From the NCBI GenBank assembly GCA_947372865.1, contig CANBVJ010000004.1:42460-106459 (forward strand): 64,000 nucleotides of DNA, written 5' to 3'. The notes under the pieces were generated by a model. It searched no databases. It worked only from the letters and a program-made list of their open reading frames with translations, and was not told the DNA's origin. A program made the translations under genes and the position numbers. This DNA is from Comamonadaceae bacterium (lineage in GTDB: Bacteria; Pseudomonadota; Gammaproteobacteria; Burkholderiales; Burkholderiaceae_C). Below are positions 1 through 8,529 of the stretch, in pieces; within the stretch, counting starts at the first letter, position 1, and the number at the start of each line of letters is the position of its first letter.

Positions 1-2
1 TT

Positions 3-284
3 GGCCCGGTGCTGGTGATGATTCCCTTTGACACCGAAGAAGAAGCCATCGCCATTGCCAACGACACGCCCTATGGCCTGGCCGCCTACATCCAGTGCGC
101 GGACGTGGCACGCGCCAAGCGCGTGGCGCGGCGCGTGCGCGCGGGCACCGTGTCCATCAACGGCACGGGCCAGGACTATTGCTCGCCTTTTGGCGGCTTC
201 AAGCAAAGCGGCAACGGGCGCGAATGGGGCCGCTTTGGCCTGCAGGACTACCTGGAATACAAAGTCATCAACAGCGCGGCCTGA
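3..284 (+). CDS. Aldehyde dehydrogenase, C-terminal fragment (cut by window start)
   Basis: Only the last 93 or so codons lie in the window; the frame is open to the left edge, so the gene starts upstream. The visible part carries the typical end of an NAD(P)-dependent aldehyde dehydrogenase: a DTPYGLAAY segment, an AGTVSINGT segment, and the PFGGFKQSGNGRE C-terminal signature followed by a short tail ending in an oligomerisation strand. The catalytic Cys and Glu are outside the window, so substrate cannot be judged. The next gene, 31 bp downstream on the same strand, is an enolase-superfamily sugar-acid enzyme, so an operon oxidising a sugar aldehyde and then processing the acid is a reasonable inference. 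Confidence 0.9.
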   Translation, partial: GPVLVMIPFDTEEEAIAIANDTPYGLAAYIQCADVARAKRVARRVRAGTVSINGTGQDYCSPFGGFKQSGNGREWGRFGLQDYLEYKVINSAA

Positions 285-315
285 GCGTCGGTCCACACAA
301 TAACGAGGAGACAGC

Positions 316-1506
316 ATGAAAATCACCGACGTAAAAACCTTTGTCGTAGGCAACCCACCGCCCGGTTTTGGCGGGCGCTACTTTGTCTTTTTGAAGATCA
401 TCACCGACGAAGGCATCGAAGGCCTGGGCGAGGTGTACAGCCTGCCTTTTCACCCCAGCGTGGTCGAGCAGATGATCAAAGACGTGGTGGAACGCTGCGT
501 GATTGGCCACGACCCCTATGACACCGAACGCATCTGGCGCAGCGTCTACGGCAGCGGCTTTATCCAGCGGCCCGATATTTCGATGATGGGCATTCTGAGC
601 GGCATCGAGATGGCCTGCTGGGACATTGTGGGCAAGGACGTCAACAAACCCGTCTACAAGCTGCTGGGCGGCCAGGTGCACGAAAAACTGCGCAGCTACA
701 CCTACATCTACCCCAAAGAAGGCGACAAGACCAACGTCTACGCCGACCCGGTGCTGGCCGCCGAGCGCGCCGCCGAGTATTTGAAGATGGGCTTTACCGC
801 CCTGAAGTTCGACCCGGCCGGCCCGTATTCGATTTACGACGGTCGCCAGTTATCTCTCACCGAACTGGACCGGTCTGAAACTTTCTGCCGCATGCTGCGC
901 GAAGCCGTGGGCACCCAGGCCGACCTGCTGTTTGGCACGCACGGGCAAATGAGCGCGGCGGGCGCCATCCGGCTGGCGCGCCGCCTGGAAAAATACGACC
1001 CGCTGTGGTTTGAAGAGCCCATTCCGCCAGACAACCAGCGCGAAATGGGCAAGGTCGCGCGCGGCACCACCATTCCGGTGGCCTGCGGCGAACGCCTGAC
1101 CACCAAGTGGGAGTTTGTGCGCGTGCTCGAAGAAGGCGCGGCCGCCATTTTGCAAATGAACCTGGGCCGCGTGGGTGGCATTCTGGAAGGCAAAAAGATC
1201 GCCTCCATGGCCGAGGCCTACCATGTGCAAATCGCGCCGCACCTGTACTGCGGCCCGGTGGTGGGTGCTGCCAACATCCAGCTCGCAGCCTGCAGCCCCA
1301 ACTTCCTGATCCAGGAAAGCATTCTGGACTGGAAGGGTTTCCACAGCCAGATTCTGAAAAAGCCCATCGAGTGGCAAGACGGCTACATCATCCCGCCCAC
1401 CGCTCCGGGTCTGGGCGTGGAGCTCGACGAAGACGTGGCCCGCGCGCACCCCTACACCGGCACAGCGCTGCACTTGGACATGACGCACCACCCTATCCTG
1501 CCGTAA
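316..1506 (+). CDS. Mandelate racemase/muconate lactonizing-type enolase-superfamily enzyme (sugar-acid dehydratase or cycloisomerase)
   Basis: This 396-residue protein has the two-domain enolase-superfamily layout: an N-terminal capping domain (about 1-125) and a TIM barrel (about 130-360). A GAGGAG ribosome site precedes the ATG. Visible catalytic elements are K164-x-D166 on barrel strand 2, the WFEEP segment with E233/E234, GER with E259, and APHLYCGP with H309. The segment where galactonate dehydratases have DFHG reads GTHG (G207-T-H209-G), so the first acidic metal ligand appears to be missing if that alignment holds. The family handles acid sugars; with the upstream aldehyde dehydrogenase it probably serves a sugar or anhydro-sugar pathway. 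The exact substrate is not decided by sequence reading alone. Confidence 0.8.
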   Translation: MKITDVKTFVVGNPPPGFGGRYFVFLKIITDEGIEGLGEVYSLPFHPSVVEQMIKDVVERCVIGHDPYDTERIWRSVYGSGFIQRPDISMMGILSGIEMACWDIVGKDVNKPVYKLLGGQVHEKLRSYTYIYPKEGDKTNVYADPVLAAERAAEYLKMGFTALKFDPAGPYSIYDGRQLSLTELDRSETFCRMLREAVGTQADLLFGTHGQMSAAGAIRLARRLEKYDPLWFEEPIPPDNQREMGKVARGTTIPVACGERLTTKWEFVRVLEEGAAAILQMNLGRVGGILEGKKIASMAEAYHVQIAPHLYCGPVVGAANIQLAACSPNFLIQESILDWKGFHSQILKKPIEWQDGYIIPPTAPGLGVELDEDVARAHPYTGTALHLDMTHHPILP

Positions 1507-1597
1507 AAAAAGCCGGCGCGGACCAGCGAACTGTCACCCTGCGGCCCGCAGGCGTCCATCGGCGCTGGCTGCATGGGGATCCCTGATCCCCGCCCAG

Positions 1598-2065
1598 TTA
1601 TTCGGTGCGCTGGACCACTTGGTCTTCTACAGCGGCCAATGCCTGGGCGCTGACAAGCTGCGGCGCAATCTGCGCCAAGGGCAGCAACACAAAGGCGCGC
1701 TGCTGCATGCGCGGATGCGGAATGGTCAGGGTGGGGCTGTCCATGCGCGCATCGCCATAAAGCAATACATCCAGGTCCAGCGTGCGCGGGGCGTTGCGGT
1801 AGGGGCGCTCGCGCCCGGCAGAGGCTTCTATCGTTTGAAGTTGCGCCAGCAGTGCCGGGGCGCTCAGGGTGGTGCGGACTTGCACCACCGCGTTTACGTA
1901 GTCGGGCCCGCTGGAGTCCACCGGCGCGCTGCGGTACAGGGACGAGGTACGCAACAAGTGCGTCTGCTCCAGCGCGGCGATGGCGGCTAGTGCCGCCCGC
2001 ACCGTGGCCGGAGCGTCTCCCAGGTTGGCGCCCAGGCCGATGGTGGCGACAACGCTTGCGCGCAT
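1598..2065 (-). CDS. folK: 2-amino-4-hydroxy-6-hydroxymethyldihydropteridine diphosphokinase
   Basis: FolK transfers pyrophosphate from ATP to 6-hydroxymethyl-7,8-dihydropterin in cytosolic folate synthesis. The 155-residue protein matches the usual family length (about 160). It opens with the IGLGANLGD strand, then carries SSLYRSAPVD, the YVNAVVQV strand, the GRERPYRNAPRTLDLDVLLY signature (basic ATP-binding loop and the metal-binding DLD), and the IPHPRMQQRAFVLLPL end. An ORF in this frame extends further upstream through pcnB, but the FolK fold starts at the ATG at 2065, so the longer start is rejected. It lies 25 bp after pcnB on the same strand; the pcnB-folK order is common in Burkholderiales and suggests one transcript. 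Confidence 0.96.
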   Translation of the reverse strand: MRASVVATIGLGANLGDAPATVRAALAAIAALEQTHLLRTSSLYRSAPVDSSGPDYVNAVVQVRTTLSAPALLAQLQTIEASAGRERPYRNAPRTLDLDVLLYGDARMDSPTLTIPHPRMQQRAFVLLPLAQIAPQLVSAQALAAVEDQVVQRTE

Positions 2066-2090
2066 GGCCGGGTCTGGCTGAATCTTCCGC

Positions 2091-3701
2091 TTATTCAGCG
2101 GCGTGGTCGCCACGCGGGGCGCTGGCGCCCTCGCCGCCTTCACCTGCGCCGCTGCCACCGGTACGGCGACGGCGACGGCGTTTGGGCCGGGGTGCTTCGT
2201 CGCTGAACTCGGCGCTCGCGGGGGCGTTGCCCGTCGCGGCTTGGCGTTCGGCGGGTGCCGCGCGGCTGTTCGATTCGCCCTCGGGCGCCGGGGCGCGCTG
2301 CATTTTGGGGGCGCGGGCGCGTTTTTGGGTTTCCTGGCGCACCTGGTCCACCAGGTCTTCACGGAACAAATCGTCGCCGGTGCTGAACTCTTGCCACCAG
2401 TCGGCCAGCGCTTCGTCCACCTCGCCAATGTCGGCGCGCAGACGCATGAAGTCAAAGGCCGCGCGAAAGCGCTCTTGCTGCACCAGGCCAAAGGGCGCGC
2501 TGCCCACGCGCTTCTCAAAGCGGGGCTGCATCATCCAGATCTCGCGCATGTCGCCCGCGAGCTTGCCCCGGCCCGACACGTCGCCGATGCGGGCGTTGAA
2601 CACGTCGTCAATCGCGTCTTGCAGCGCGGGGTGCGAGTGCTGGCGCTGGTTCAGGCGCGCAGCCCAGCCGTCGCGCACATCGGCCCACAGCACGCAGGCC
2701 AGCAAAAAGCTGGGCGCCACGGGCTTGCCTTCGCCCACGCGGCGGTCGGTGTCTTGCAGGGCGGCGTTCACAAAAGGCGAATCGGCACGCTCCACCACCA
2801 CGTCGAGCAGCGGGTAAATGCCGCGCGCCAGACCCAGCTTGCGCAACTGCGCAATCGACGCCAGCGCATGCCCGGTTTGCAGCAGCTTGAGCATTTCGTC
2901 AAACAGGCGGCTTTGCGGCACATCGGCCAAAAGCGGCAGGCATTTGGCAATGGGCGCGGCGGTTTTGGGGTCGAGCTTGAAGCCCAGCGCGCTGAGCTTG
3001 GCGCCAAAACGCACGGCGCGGATGATGCGCACCGGGTCTTCCCTGTAGCGCACTGCGGCGTCGCCAATCATGCGCAGGGTGTGGTTTTTGGCGTCTTTGA
3101 GACCCTGGTGGTAATCGACCACGATTTGCGTGGCCGGGTCGTAGTACATGGCGTTGATGGTGAAGTCGCGGCGAATGGCGTCTTCTTCTTGCGGGCCCCA
3201 GACGTTGTCGCGCAGCACGCGGCCTGTTGAATCGACGGCGTGTTTCATGCCCGCCAGCTCGCTTTTGCTGGTTTTCTCATTGCCCGCCACCTGTTCGGCA
3301 GCCGCGTTGTCTAGATAAGCGCGAAAGGTGGAGACTTCAATCACCTCGTGCTCGCGGCCACGGCCATAGACCACGTGCACGATGCGAAAGCGCCGCCCGA
3401 TGATGAAGGCGCGGCGAAACAGGCCTTTAACTTGCTCGGGCGTGGCGTCGGTGGCCACGTCAAAGTCTTTGGGGCGCAAACCGAGCAGCAGGTCACGCAC
3501 GGCGCCGCCCACAATGTAGGCCACAAAACCGGCCTCTTGCAGGGTGCGCACCACGTTGACGGCGCGGTCATCGACCAAGCTCACATCGATACCGTGGCTG
3601 CTGACGGGCACTTCGACCCGCTTGCCAAAATTGGGTTTGCCTGCGCCTGTGGCGCTGCTGCCGGGCAAGCCGAGCAGTTTGCTGATGAATTTTTTGATCA
3701 T
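2091..3701 (-). CDS. pcnB: Polynucleotide adenylyltransferase (poly(A) polymerase I)
   Basis: PcnB adds 3' poly(A) tails to RNA and so promotes RNA decay. The 536-residue form begins at the ATG at 3701, preceded by AAGGA at good spacing; a start 13 codons earlier is possible but lacks such a site. The class II nucleotidyltransferase core is clear: GGAVRD (65-70), the catalytic DFD pair D79/D81, and RRDFTINAMYYD. The RNA-binding helical region follows, and the C-terminus is a low-complexity tail with a run of seven basic residues after RPK, typical of beta- and gammaproteobacterial PcnB. The length and tail separate it from CCA-adding enzymes, which share the core. It sits in a minus-strand run between the HAD gene and folK. 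Confidence 0.95.
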   Translation of the reverse strand: MIKKFISKLLGLPGSSATGAGKPNFGKRVEVPVSSHGIDVSLVDDRAVNVVRTLQEAGFVAYIVGGAVRDLLLGLRPKDFDVATDATPEQVKGLFRRAFIIGRRFRIVHVVYGRGREHEVIEVSTFRAYLDNAAAEQVAGNEKTSKSELAGMKHAVDSTGRVLRDNVWGPQEEDAIRRDFTINAMYYDPATQIVVDYHQGLKDAKNHTLRMIGDAAVRYREDPVRIIRAVRFGAKLSALGFKLDPKTAAPIAKCLPLLADVPQSRLFDEMLKLLQTGHALASIAQLRKLGLARGIYPLLDVVVERADSPFVNAALQDTDRRVGEGKPVAPSFLLACVLWADVRDGWAARLNQRQHSHPALQDAIDDVFNARIGDVSGRGKLAGDMREIWMMQPRFEKRVGSAPFGLVQQERFRAAFDFMRLRADIGEVDEALADWWQEFSTGDDLFREDLVDQVRQETQKRARAPKMQRAPAPEGESNSRAAPAERQAATGNAPASAEFSDEAPRPKRRRRRRTGGSGAGEGGEGASAPRGDHAAE

Positions 3702-3765
3702 ATTTCCTTGTGGCGCATGCGCTGCGTTGGCAGCGTGCAAGCCCGGCGGAGCCAGGGGCTGGCGC

Positions 3766-4452
3766 CTAGTTGAAGAGTTCGAGTATGCGCCATCCGCGCG
3801 CTTGGGCGATTGCGCGCAGCGGGTCGTCGGGGTTGGTGGCTACCGGCACATTGGCTTTTTCCAGGAGCGGCAGGTCGTTGATGGAGTCGGAGTAAAAGGT
3901 GCTGTGCACATCGCCCCAGCCCAAGCCGCGCGCGGCCAGCCAGGCTTCGACGCGCAGCACCTTGCCCTCGCGAAAGCTCGGAATGCCCCGCACCTCGCCA
4001 GTAAACCAGCCGCTGCCACCGGGCGTGCTGTCGCGTTCCAGGTCCACGGCCATGAGCTCGTCAGCGCCCAGGGCCTGGGCAATCGGGCGGGTCACAAACT
4101 CGTTGGTGGCGGTAATGATGATCACGGTAGCACCCGCGTCCTTGTGCTGCTGCACCAGTTGCATGGCTTGCGGTTTGAGTGCGGGCTGCACCACGGTGCG
4201 CATGTAGTCGGCGTGGGCGGCCACGCTCTGGGCCTCGCCCTGGCGCACAAACGCGGCCGTGGCAAAGCGGGCGTATTCAAAAATATCGAGGGTGCCGGCC
4301 TTGTACTGGGTATAAAAGGCGTCGTTCTGGCGGGTAAATTCCACCGGGTCGGTCCAGCCCCGGGCGGCCGTGAACTGGCCCCAGGAATAGTCAGAATCGA
4401 TCGGCAACAGGGTGTGGTCCAAGTCAAACAGGGCCAATTTCGGCAAGCTCAT
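3766..4452 (-). CDS. HAD-superfamily hydrolase, subfamily IB (phosphoserine-phosphatase-like)
   Basis: This 228-residue cytosolic phosphatase shows all four HAD motifs: DLDHT with nucleophile D10 and acid/base D12, ITATN (113-117), the motif III lysine K164 in REGKVLRV, and the metal-binding SDSINDLPLL (188-197). The helical C1 cap between motifs I and II is that of subfamily IB, related to SerB and to bacterial phosphatases acting on small phosphorylated metabolites. The substrate is not evident. Its ATG overlaps the stop of hda by the ATGA arrangement, which implies translational coupling, and the gene order hda-HAD-pcnB is seen in many betaproteobacteria. Confidence 0.92.
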   Translation of the reverse strand: MSLPKLALFDLDHTLLPIDSDYSWGQFTAARGWTDPVEFTRQNDAFYTQYKAGTLDIFEYARFATAAFVRQGEAQSVAAHADYMRTVVQPALKPQAMQLVQQHKDAGATVIIITATNEFVTRPIAQALGADELMAVDLERDSTPGGSGWFTGEVRGIPSFREGKVLRVEAWLAARGLGWGDVHSTFYSDSINDLPLLEKANVPVATNPDDPLRAIAQARGWRILELFN

Positions 4453-5180
4453 GCGTTCTCCAGCATAGATTTCACAAGGGGAATGGTAAGGGCGCGCTGG
4501 GTTTGCAGGGCGTAGCGGTCCAGGCCGTCCAGCAGTTGCATCAGGCTACCTAGGTCGCGGCTAAAGCGGCGCAGGGTGAAATCCATCACCTCGTCACTGA
4601 GCACCAGCCCGCGCGCGTCTGCCGCCTGGCGCAGCACGGCGCGGCTTTGCGCCTCGTCCAGCAATTGCAGTCCCAACACGTGGCCCCAGCCCAGGCGGGT
4701 GCGCAGGTCTTCGCGCAGCGCCAGGTCCACCGGCGCCAAGCGGCCCGCGGCCAGCACCGGGCGCTGCAGGGCATGGGCCTGCACAAACCAGCTAAAGGCG
4801 GTGTGTTGCAGAGCGTCGCCATACAAATGCACATCGTCCATCACCACGGCGGCCCAGGATTCGTCAAAGGCGGCGGGCTCTTGGGTCTCGGCGTCCAGGT
4901 AGCCCACGCTGTGGCCCTGGGCGCGCAAGCCTGCCACGGCGGCTTGCAGCAAATGGGTTTTGCCGCTTCCCTCCGGACCCCAGACATAGGTGGGCGCACC
5001 GTCCAAGCGCCAGACATCGGAGGGCGCGCCTTGAGGGCGACTTATTTCTGAAGGCGCGCCTTGATGGCGCGCGGGCAACCACTGCTGCAGGTGCGCCAGC
5101 GCGGCGGCGTTGGGCCCAGGAAAATAATTGTCCAGCGTGGGCGGAGTGCGCAGGCCGATGTCCAGGGCGATTTGCTGCAT
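4449..5180 (-). CDS. hda: DnaA regulatory inactivator Hda
   Basis: Hda is an AAA+ DnaA paralogue that, with the sliding clamp, promotes ATP hydrolysis on DnaA and blocks re-initiation. The 243-residue protein starts at the ATG at 5180, giving [10 protein letters not shown], where QQIALDI is a plausible N-terminal clamp-binding motif. Then come the LDNYFPGPN segment, a Walker A (GPEGSGKT, about 68-75), a Walker B-like VVMDDVHLY, and the C-terminal AAA lid with [23 protein letters not shown]. An unusual insertion of two extra ten-residue units precedes Walker A (separate entry). It overlaps the downstream HAD gene by 4 bp and lies 7 bp after the permease gene. Confidence 0.94.
   Translation of the reverse strand: MQQIALDIGLRTPPTLDNYFPGPNAAALAHLQQWLPARHQGAPSEISRPQGAPSDVWRLDGAPTYVWGPEGSGKTHLLQAAVAGLRAQGHSVGYLDAETQEPAAFDESWAAVVMDDVHLYGDALQHTAFSWFVQAHALQRPVLAAGRLAPVDLALREDLRTRLGWGHVLGLQLLDEAQSRAVLRQAADARGLVLSDEVMDFTLRRFSRDLGSLMQLLDGLDRYALQTQRALTIPLVKSMLENA
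4974..5063 (-). repeat. Three tandem 30-bp (10-residue) repeats inside hda
   Basis: Hda residues 40-69 read as three imperfect decapeptides: [20 protein letters not shown] and [10 protein letters not shown]. The last unit contains the native strand leading into Walker A, so the first two look like duplications of it. On the plus strand the copies show as recurring GGCGCGCCTTGA-like units separated by 30 bp. The frame is kept, so the gene stays intact and the linker before the ATP site grows by about 20 residues. Confidence 0.85.
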
Positions 5181-5187
5181 GGCGGCG

Positions 5188-6285
5188 TCAGGAGCCCCGG
5201 CGCGGGCCGCGGCCCTGGTACAAACCGCTGGCCAAATAGCCGGAACGCACCCGGCGCACCGCCACCAGCAGCACGGCGCTGACTGGCAAGGCCACCAAAA
5301 TACCGACAAAGCCAAACAACTGGCCAAAAGCCAGCAAGGCAAAAATCACCGCCAGCGGGTGCAGGCCAATGCGCTCGCCCACCAGGCGTGGCGTCAGGAA
5401 AAAACTCTCCACCAACTGCCCCAGGCCATAAACCACGGCCACCATCAGCACCGCCTGCGTGGCGCCGCCCGCGCCCGAAAACTCCAGCAAGCCCGCCAGC
5501 AGCGCCAGCACCAGGCCCAGGCCATAGCCCAAATAAGGCACAAACACCGCCAAACCGGTAAAAGTGCCAATGGGCAGCGCCAGATCGAGCCCGAACAGCG
5601 ACAAGCCCAGGCTGTAATAAACGGCGAGCACACCCATCACCATCAACTGGCCACGCAGGTATTCGCCCAGCACCTGGTCAGATTCGGCCAAGAAACTGTC
5701 GGTGGCAGCACGCAGGCGTGGCGGAATGAGCTCGCGCAGCGTGTGCATAAAGCGCTCCCAGTCCATCAGCAGGTAAAACAGCGCCACAGGAATCAGCACC
5801 ACGTTGCCCAGCACCGCCATGGCGGCGCTGCCACCGAGCTTGACCGAGGCCATCACCGAGCCCAGCGTGTCCTCAAAATTGGCGTTCAGGTAGGTCATGA
5901 CAAAGGACTTGATGCTGGGCAAGTCCAGGCTGAGCTTGATACCCATCTTGCGCAACATGGGTTGCAGGGCGGTGTTGAGTTTGTCCAGAAACACCGGCAA
6001 CTGGTCGCGCATCAGGGGCAGTTCTTTGACCAAAATCGGCACAATCAGCAGCACCAGTCCAATCGCCAGCATCACAAACAACAGCTCCACCACCACCACC
6101 GCCAGCACCCGGGGCACGCGGCCTTGGGCGGCGGCGTCCAGCCAATCCACCAGCGGCGTGAGCGCGTAGGCCAGCACGCAGGCCACGATAAACGGCGCCA
6201 TCACCGGGGCCAAAAACCACAACATCAGCAGGAAAATACCGGCAATGGCGGCCCAAGCGGCAACACTTTTCTGCGAATCTGTCAT
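5188..6285 (-). CDS. AI-2E-family (PerM/UPF0118) membrane permease
   Basis: The 365-residue inner-membrane protein begins with two closely spaced hydrophobic helices (about 10-45), has a central amphipathic region (about 110-190) and a C-terminal group of five or so hydrophobic segments ending near 350, which is the AI-2E/PerM layout. Family members have been linked to autoinducer-2 export or Na+/H+ exchange, but many have no proven substrate, so the transported species is unknown. It heads the minus-strand run with hda, HAD, pcnB and folK and is divergent from purM across a 129-bp intergenic region. This purM/perM/hda neighbourhood is well conserved in betaproteobacteria. Confidence 0.88.
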   Translation of the reverse strand: MTDSQKSVAAWAAIAGIFLLMLWFLAPVMAPFIVACVLAYALTPLVDWLDAAAQGRVPRVLAVVVVELLFVMLAIGLVLLIVPILVKELPLMRDQLPVFLDKLNTALQPMLRKMGIKLSLDLPSIKSFVMTYLNANFEDTLGSVMASVKLGGSAAMAVLGNVVLIPVALFYLLMDWERFMHTLRELIPPRLRAATDSFLAESDQVLGEYLRGQLMVMGVLAVYYSLGLSLFGLDLALPIGTFTGLAVFVPYLGYGLGLVLALLAGLLEFSGAGGATQAVLMVAVVYGLGQLVESFFLTPRLVGERIGLHPLAVIFALLAFGQLFGFVGILVALPVSAVLLVAVRRVRSGYLASGLYQGRGPRRGS

Positions 6286-6414
6286 GGAGCCTCCGTGGTG
6301 CTTCGGGGTGACCCCGTAAAATCTGCCTTGATTCTATCGAGCCGGTCTTGCACAGCAGCCCGGCGCCCCCCTTTTTCCAAGCCCGACCCGCTGCGCCTGC
6401 GCGCCCCCATTTCC

Positions 6415-7488
6415 ATGACCTCTTCCCTGCCCCCTTCTTCCACTCCCTTGTCGTACAAAGCCGCCGGCGTGGACATTGACGCCGGCGACGCGCTGGTCGA
6501 ACGCATCAAACCCCTGGCCAAAAAGACCATGCGCGAGGGCGTGCTGGCAGGAATCGGCGGCTTTGGCGCCCTGTTTGAAGTACCCAAGCGCTACAAAGAG
6601 CCGGTGCTGGTCAGTGGTACCGACGGCGTGGGCACCAAGCTCAAGCTGGCGTTTGAATGGAATATGCACGACACCGTGGGCATTGACCTGGTGGCCATGA
6701 GCGTGAACGACGTGCTGGTGCAAGGCGCCGAACCGCTGTTCTTTTTGGACTACTTTGCCTGCGGCAAGCTGGACGTGGACACGGCTGCGGCCGTGATTGG
6801 CGGCATTGCCAAGGGTTGCGAGCTGTCTGGCTGCGCCCTGATTGGCGGCGAAACGGCGGAGATGCCCGGCATGTACCCCGCAGGCGAATACGACCTGGCC
6901 GGTTTTGCCGTGGGTGCGGTGGAAAAATCCAAAATTTTGACCGGCGCTGATGTCAAGCCCGGCGACGTGGTGCTGGGCCTGGCCTCGCACGGCGTGCATT
7001 CCAACGGTTTTAGCCTGGTGCGCAAATGCATTGAGCGCGCTGGCAGCGCGCTGCCTGCCACGCTGGACGGCAAGCTCTTCAAGCAAGCGCTGATGGAGCC
7101 CACGCGCCTGTACGTCAAAAACGTGCTCGCCGCCCTGGCCGCGCACCCGCACAGTGATGCGGCAGGTGGCATCAAGGCCCTGGCCCACATCACCGGCGGC
7201 GGACTGCTGGAAAACATTCCCCGCGTGCTGCCCGAAGGCTGCGCCGCCGTGCTGACCAAAGGCAGCTGGCCGCAAACCGAGCTGTTCGCCTGGCTGCAAG
7301 CCACCGCCGGCATTGACGACATCGAGATGAACCGCACCTTTAACAACGGCATCGGCATGGTGGTGGTGGTAGAGGCCGCTGCCGCTGCCGCCTGCGCCGC
7401 CACCCTGCGCGCCAGCGGCGAACAGGTGTTTGAGATTGGCGTGATCGCCGCGCAGGGCGACGGTGCGGCGGTGCGGGTGGTGGGCTGA
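6415..7488 (+). CDS. purM: Phosphoribosylformylglycinamidine cyclo-ligase (AIR synthetase)
   Basis: PurM uses ATP to close the imidazole ring of formylglycinamidine ribonucleotide, step five of purine synthesis. The 357-residue product matches the family length. Visible elements are [12 protein letters not shown] near the N-terminus, the [18 protein letters not shown]-binding strand, [11 protein letters not shown], the [14 protein letters not shown] loop, and [16 protein letters not shown]. The frame is open far upstream, but the conserved protein begins at the ATG at 6415; the longer reading lies opposite the permease gene and is not credible. A hydrophobic alanine run ([16 protein letters not shown]) near the C-terminus is normal for high-GC orthologues. 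Confidence 0.96.
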   Translation: MTSSLPPSSTPLSYKAAGVDIDAGDALVERIKPLAKKTMREGVLAGIGGFGALFEVPKRYKEPVLVSGTDGVGTKLKLAFEWNMHDTVGIDLVAMSVNDVLVQGAEPLFFLDYFACGKLDVDTAAAVIGGIAKGCELSGCALIGGETAEMPGMYPAGEYDLAGFAVGAVEKSKILTGADVKPGDVVLGLASHGVHSNGFSLVRKCIERAGSALPATLDGKLFKQALMEPTRLYVKNVLAALAAHPHSDAAGGIKALAHITGGGLLENIPRVLPEGCAAVLTKGSWPQTELFAWLQATAGIDDIEMNRTFNNGIGMVVVVEAAAAAACAATLRASGEQVFEIGVIAAQGDGAAVRVVG

Positions 7489-7515
7489 GGGCCCTGCGCG
7501 ACGTCCATCACCTGA

Positions 7516-7540
7516 TGTATGCGCATAAAATGCGCATACA
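7516..7540. promoter_or_regulatory. Palindromic operator in front of ccdAB
   Basis: A perfect inverted repeat with 10-bp arms, TGTATGCGCA and TGCGCATACA, is separated by 5 bp (TAAAA) and ends 14 bp before the ccdA start codon. The spacer together with its flank forms a CATAAAAT stretch that could be a -10 element. Type II antitoxins of the CcdA kind repress their own operon by binding such palindromes, so this is the likely autoregulatory site. Confidence 0.8.
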
Positions 7541-7554
7541 TCCGAGGAGCCCGC

Positions 7555-7815
7555 ATGTCGCACCTATCCGATCAAACCGCTACCCTTTCCCGCAAACGCC
7601 CGGTCAACCTGACCTTGAGCGAAAACCTGATCGCTGAGCTCAAGGGCTACACCAGCAATTTGTCTGCCACTGCCGAGCTGCTGTTGACCGCCTATGTGGT
7701 GGAGCAAAAGCAGGCTCGGGCACTGCGCCAAGAACAGGCCACCCAAACGGTAAAAGGCTGGAACGCCCTGCACGACGCGCAAGGTTCTTTTGCCGACGAA
7801 CATTCAACGCTCTGA
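7555..7815 (+). CDS. ccdA: Type II antitoxin, CcdA family
   Basis: The 86-residue protein starts at the ATG at 7555 behind GAGGAG. It has the CcdA layout: a short N-terminal ribbon-helix-helix DNA-binding part (RKRPVNLTLSENLIAELKGYTSNLSATAELLLTAYV split over strand, helix, helix) and a polar C-terminal tail that in CcdA wraps the toxin; the WNALHDAQGSFADEHS end matches the typical W...G.FADE antitoxin motif. An in-frame start at 7519 falls inside the operator palindrome and is rejected. The stop codon overlaps the ATG of the next gene by 1 nt, as in coupled toxin-antitoxin pairs. Confidence 0.9.
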   Translation: MSHLSDQTATLSRKRPVNLTLSENLIAELKGYTSNLSATAELLLTAYVVEQKQARALRQEQATQTVKGWNALHDAQGSFADEHSTL

Positions 7816-8138
7816 TGGCCCAGTTTGACCTGCACCGCAACAAAGGACCGCGCAAGGACACCATTCCTTTCGTCGTGACCGTCCAGTCCGCGCTGTTTGA
7901 TGGCTACCGCCGCCGCCTGGTGGTCCCCCTGGTTCGAAGCAGCGCACTCAGCCCAAAAATGTCCGGCACGCGGCTGAACCCCCGCTTTACTGTAGGCGGC
8001 GCGTTGCTGGTTTTGCATCCGCTGGACATGGTGTCGGTGGCGCTGGACCAGTTGGGTGAGCACGTCGGCTCGCTGGCCGAACACGGTCAAGCCATTACCG
8101 ATGCGCTGGACGAGGTGTTTACGCGGGCCTGGAATTAG
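7815..8138 (+). CDS. ccdB: Type II toxin, CcdB family (putative gyrase poison)
   Basis: The 107-residue product aligns with CcdB in overall plan: an N-terminal MAQFDLHRNK strand, a VTVQSALFDGYRRRLVVPLV segment split across the dimer core, the LNPRFTVGGALLVLHPLDMVSV middle and a C-terminal helix. CcdB of plasmid F poisons DNA gyrase using its last three residues (Trp-Gly-Ile). Here the protein ends Ala-Trp-Asn, so the Trp is kept but the Gly-Ile pair is absent, which leaves toxicity open. It overlaps ccdA by 1 nt and is followed after 49 bp by an unrelated housekeeping-type gene, so the pair is an insertion in a chromosomal context. Confidence 0.88.
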   Translation: MAQFDLHRNKGPRKDTIPFVVTVQSALFDGYRRRLVVPLVRSSALSPKMSGTRLNPRFTVGGALLVLHPLDMVSVALDQLGEHVGSLAEHGQAITDALDEVFTRAWN

Positions 8139-8187
8139 GCTAGCCCAGCGTTACCATTACCCGCACAAAAAAACCCAGGAGCCCTGC

Positions 8188-8499
8188 ATGGACAGCGAAG
8201 AACGCTTTGGCAGCTTTGCCGACTTTTATCCTTTTTATTTGGGCGAGCACGCCAACCGCGCATCAAGGCGGCTGCACTTTGTGGGCACCACGATTGCGTC
8301 GCTGTTGCTGACGCTGGCGCTCACGGCGCAAATGCCGTGGCTGGTGCTGCTGGCGCTGGTGCAGGGTTATGCGTTTGCCTGGGTGGGGCATTTCTTTTTT
8401 GAGCACAACAAGCCAGCCACGTTCAAATACCCACGCTACAGCCTGATGGGCGACTGGCGCATGTGGTACGAGATGTTGACGGGCAAGATCAAGTTTTAA
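8188..8499 (+). CDS. DUF962/Mpo1-like membrane protein
   Basis: The 103-residue protein has the DUF962 signature: FADFYPFYLGEH near the N-terminus, RRLHFVGT, two hydrophobic helices (about 37-70), AWVGHFFFEHNKPATFKYP, and the SLMGDWRMWYEMLTGK end. The yeast relative Mpo1 is an Fe(II)-dependent dioxygenase for 2-hydroxy fatty acids; the conserved His residues (H35 region, H71, H76) are present here, so a similar lipid oxygenase role is possible but unproven for bacterial members. The start at 8188 is supported by an AGGAG site. It stands alone between ccdB and the convergent cytochrome gene. Confidence 0.88.
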   Translation: MDSEERFGSFADFYPFYLGEHANRASRRLHFVGTTIASLLLTLALTAQMPWLVLLALVQGYAFAWVGHFFFEHNKPATFKYPRYSLMGDWRMWYEMLTGKIKF

Positions 8500-8529
8500 C
8501 CCGCGCGTTTGTGGCGCAGCGGCTGCGCC

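Noticed and set aside
5128..6414. N-terminal extension of purM into the permease region
   Set aside because: The extra 430 residues are Gln/His-rich antisense of the AI-2E permease; the PurM family begins at 6415.
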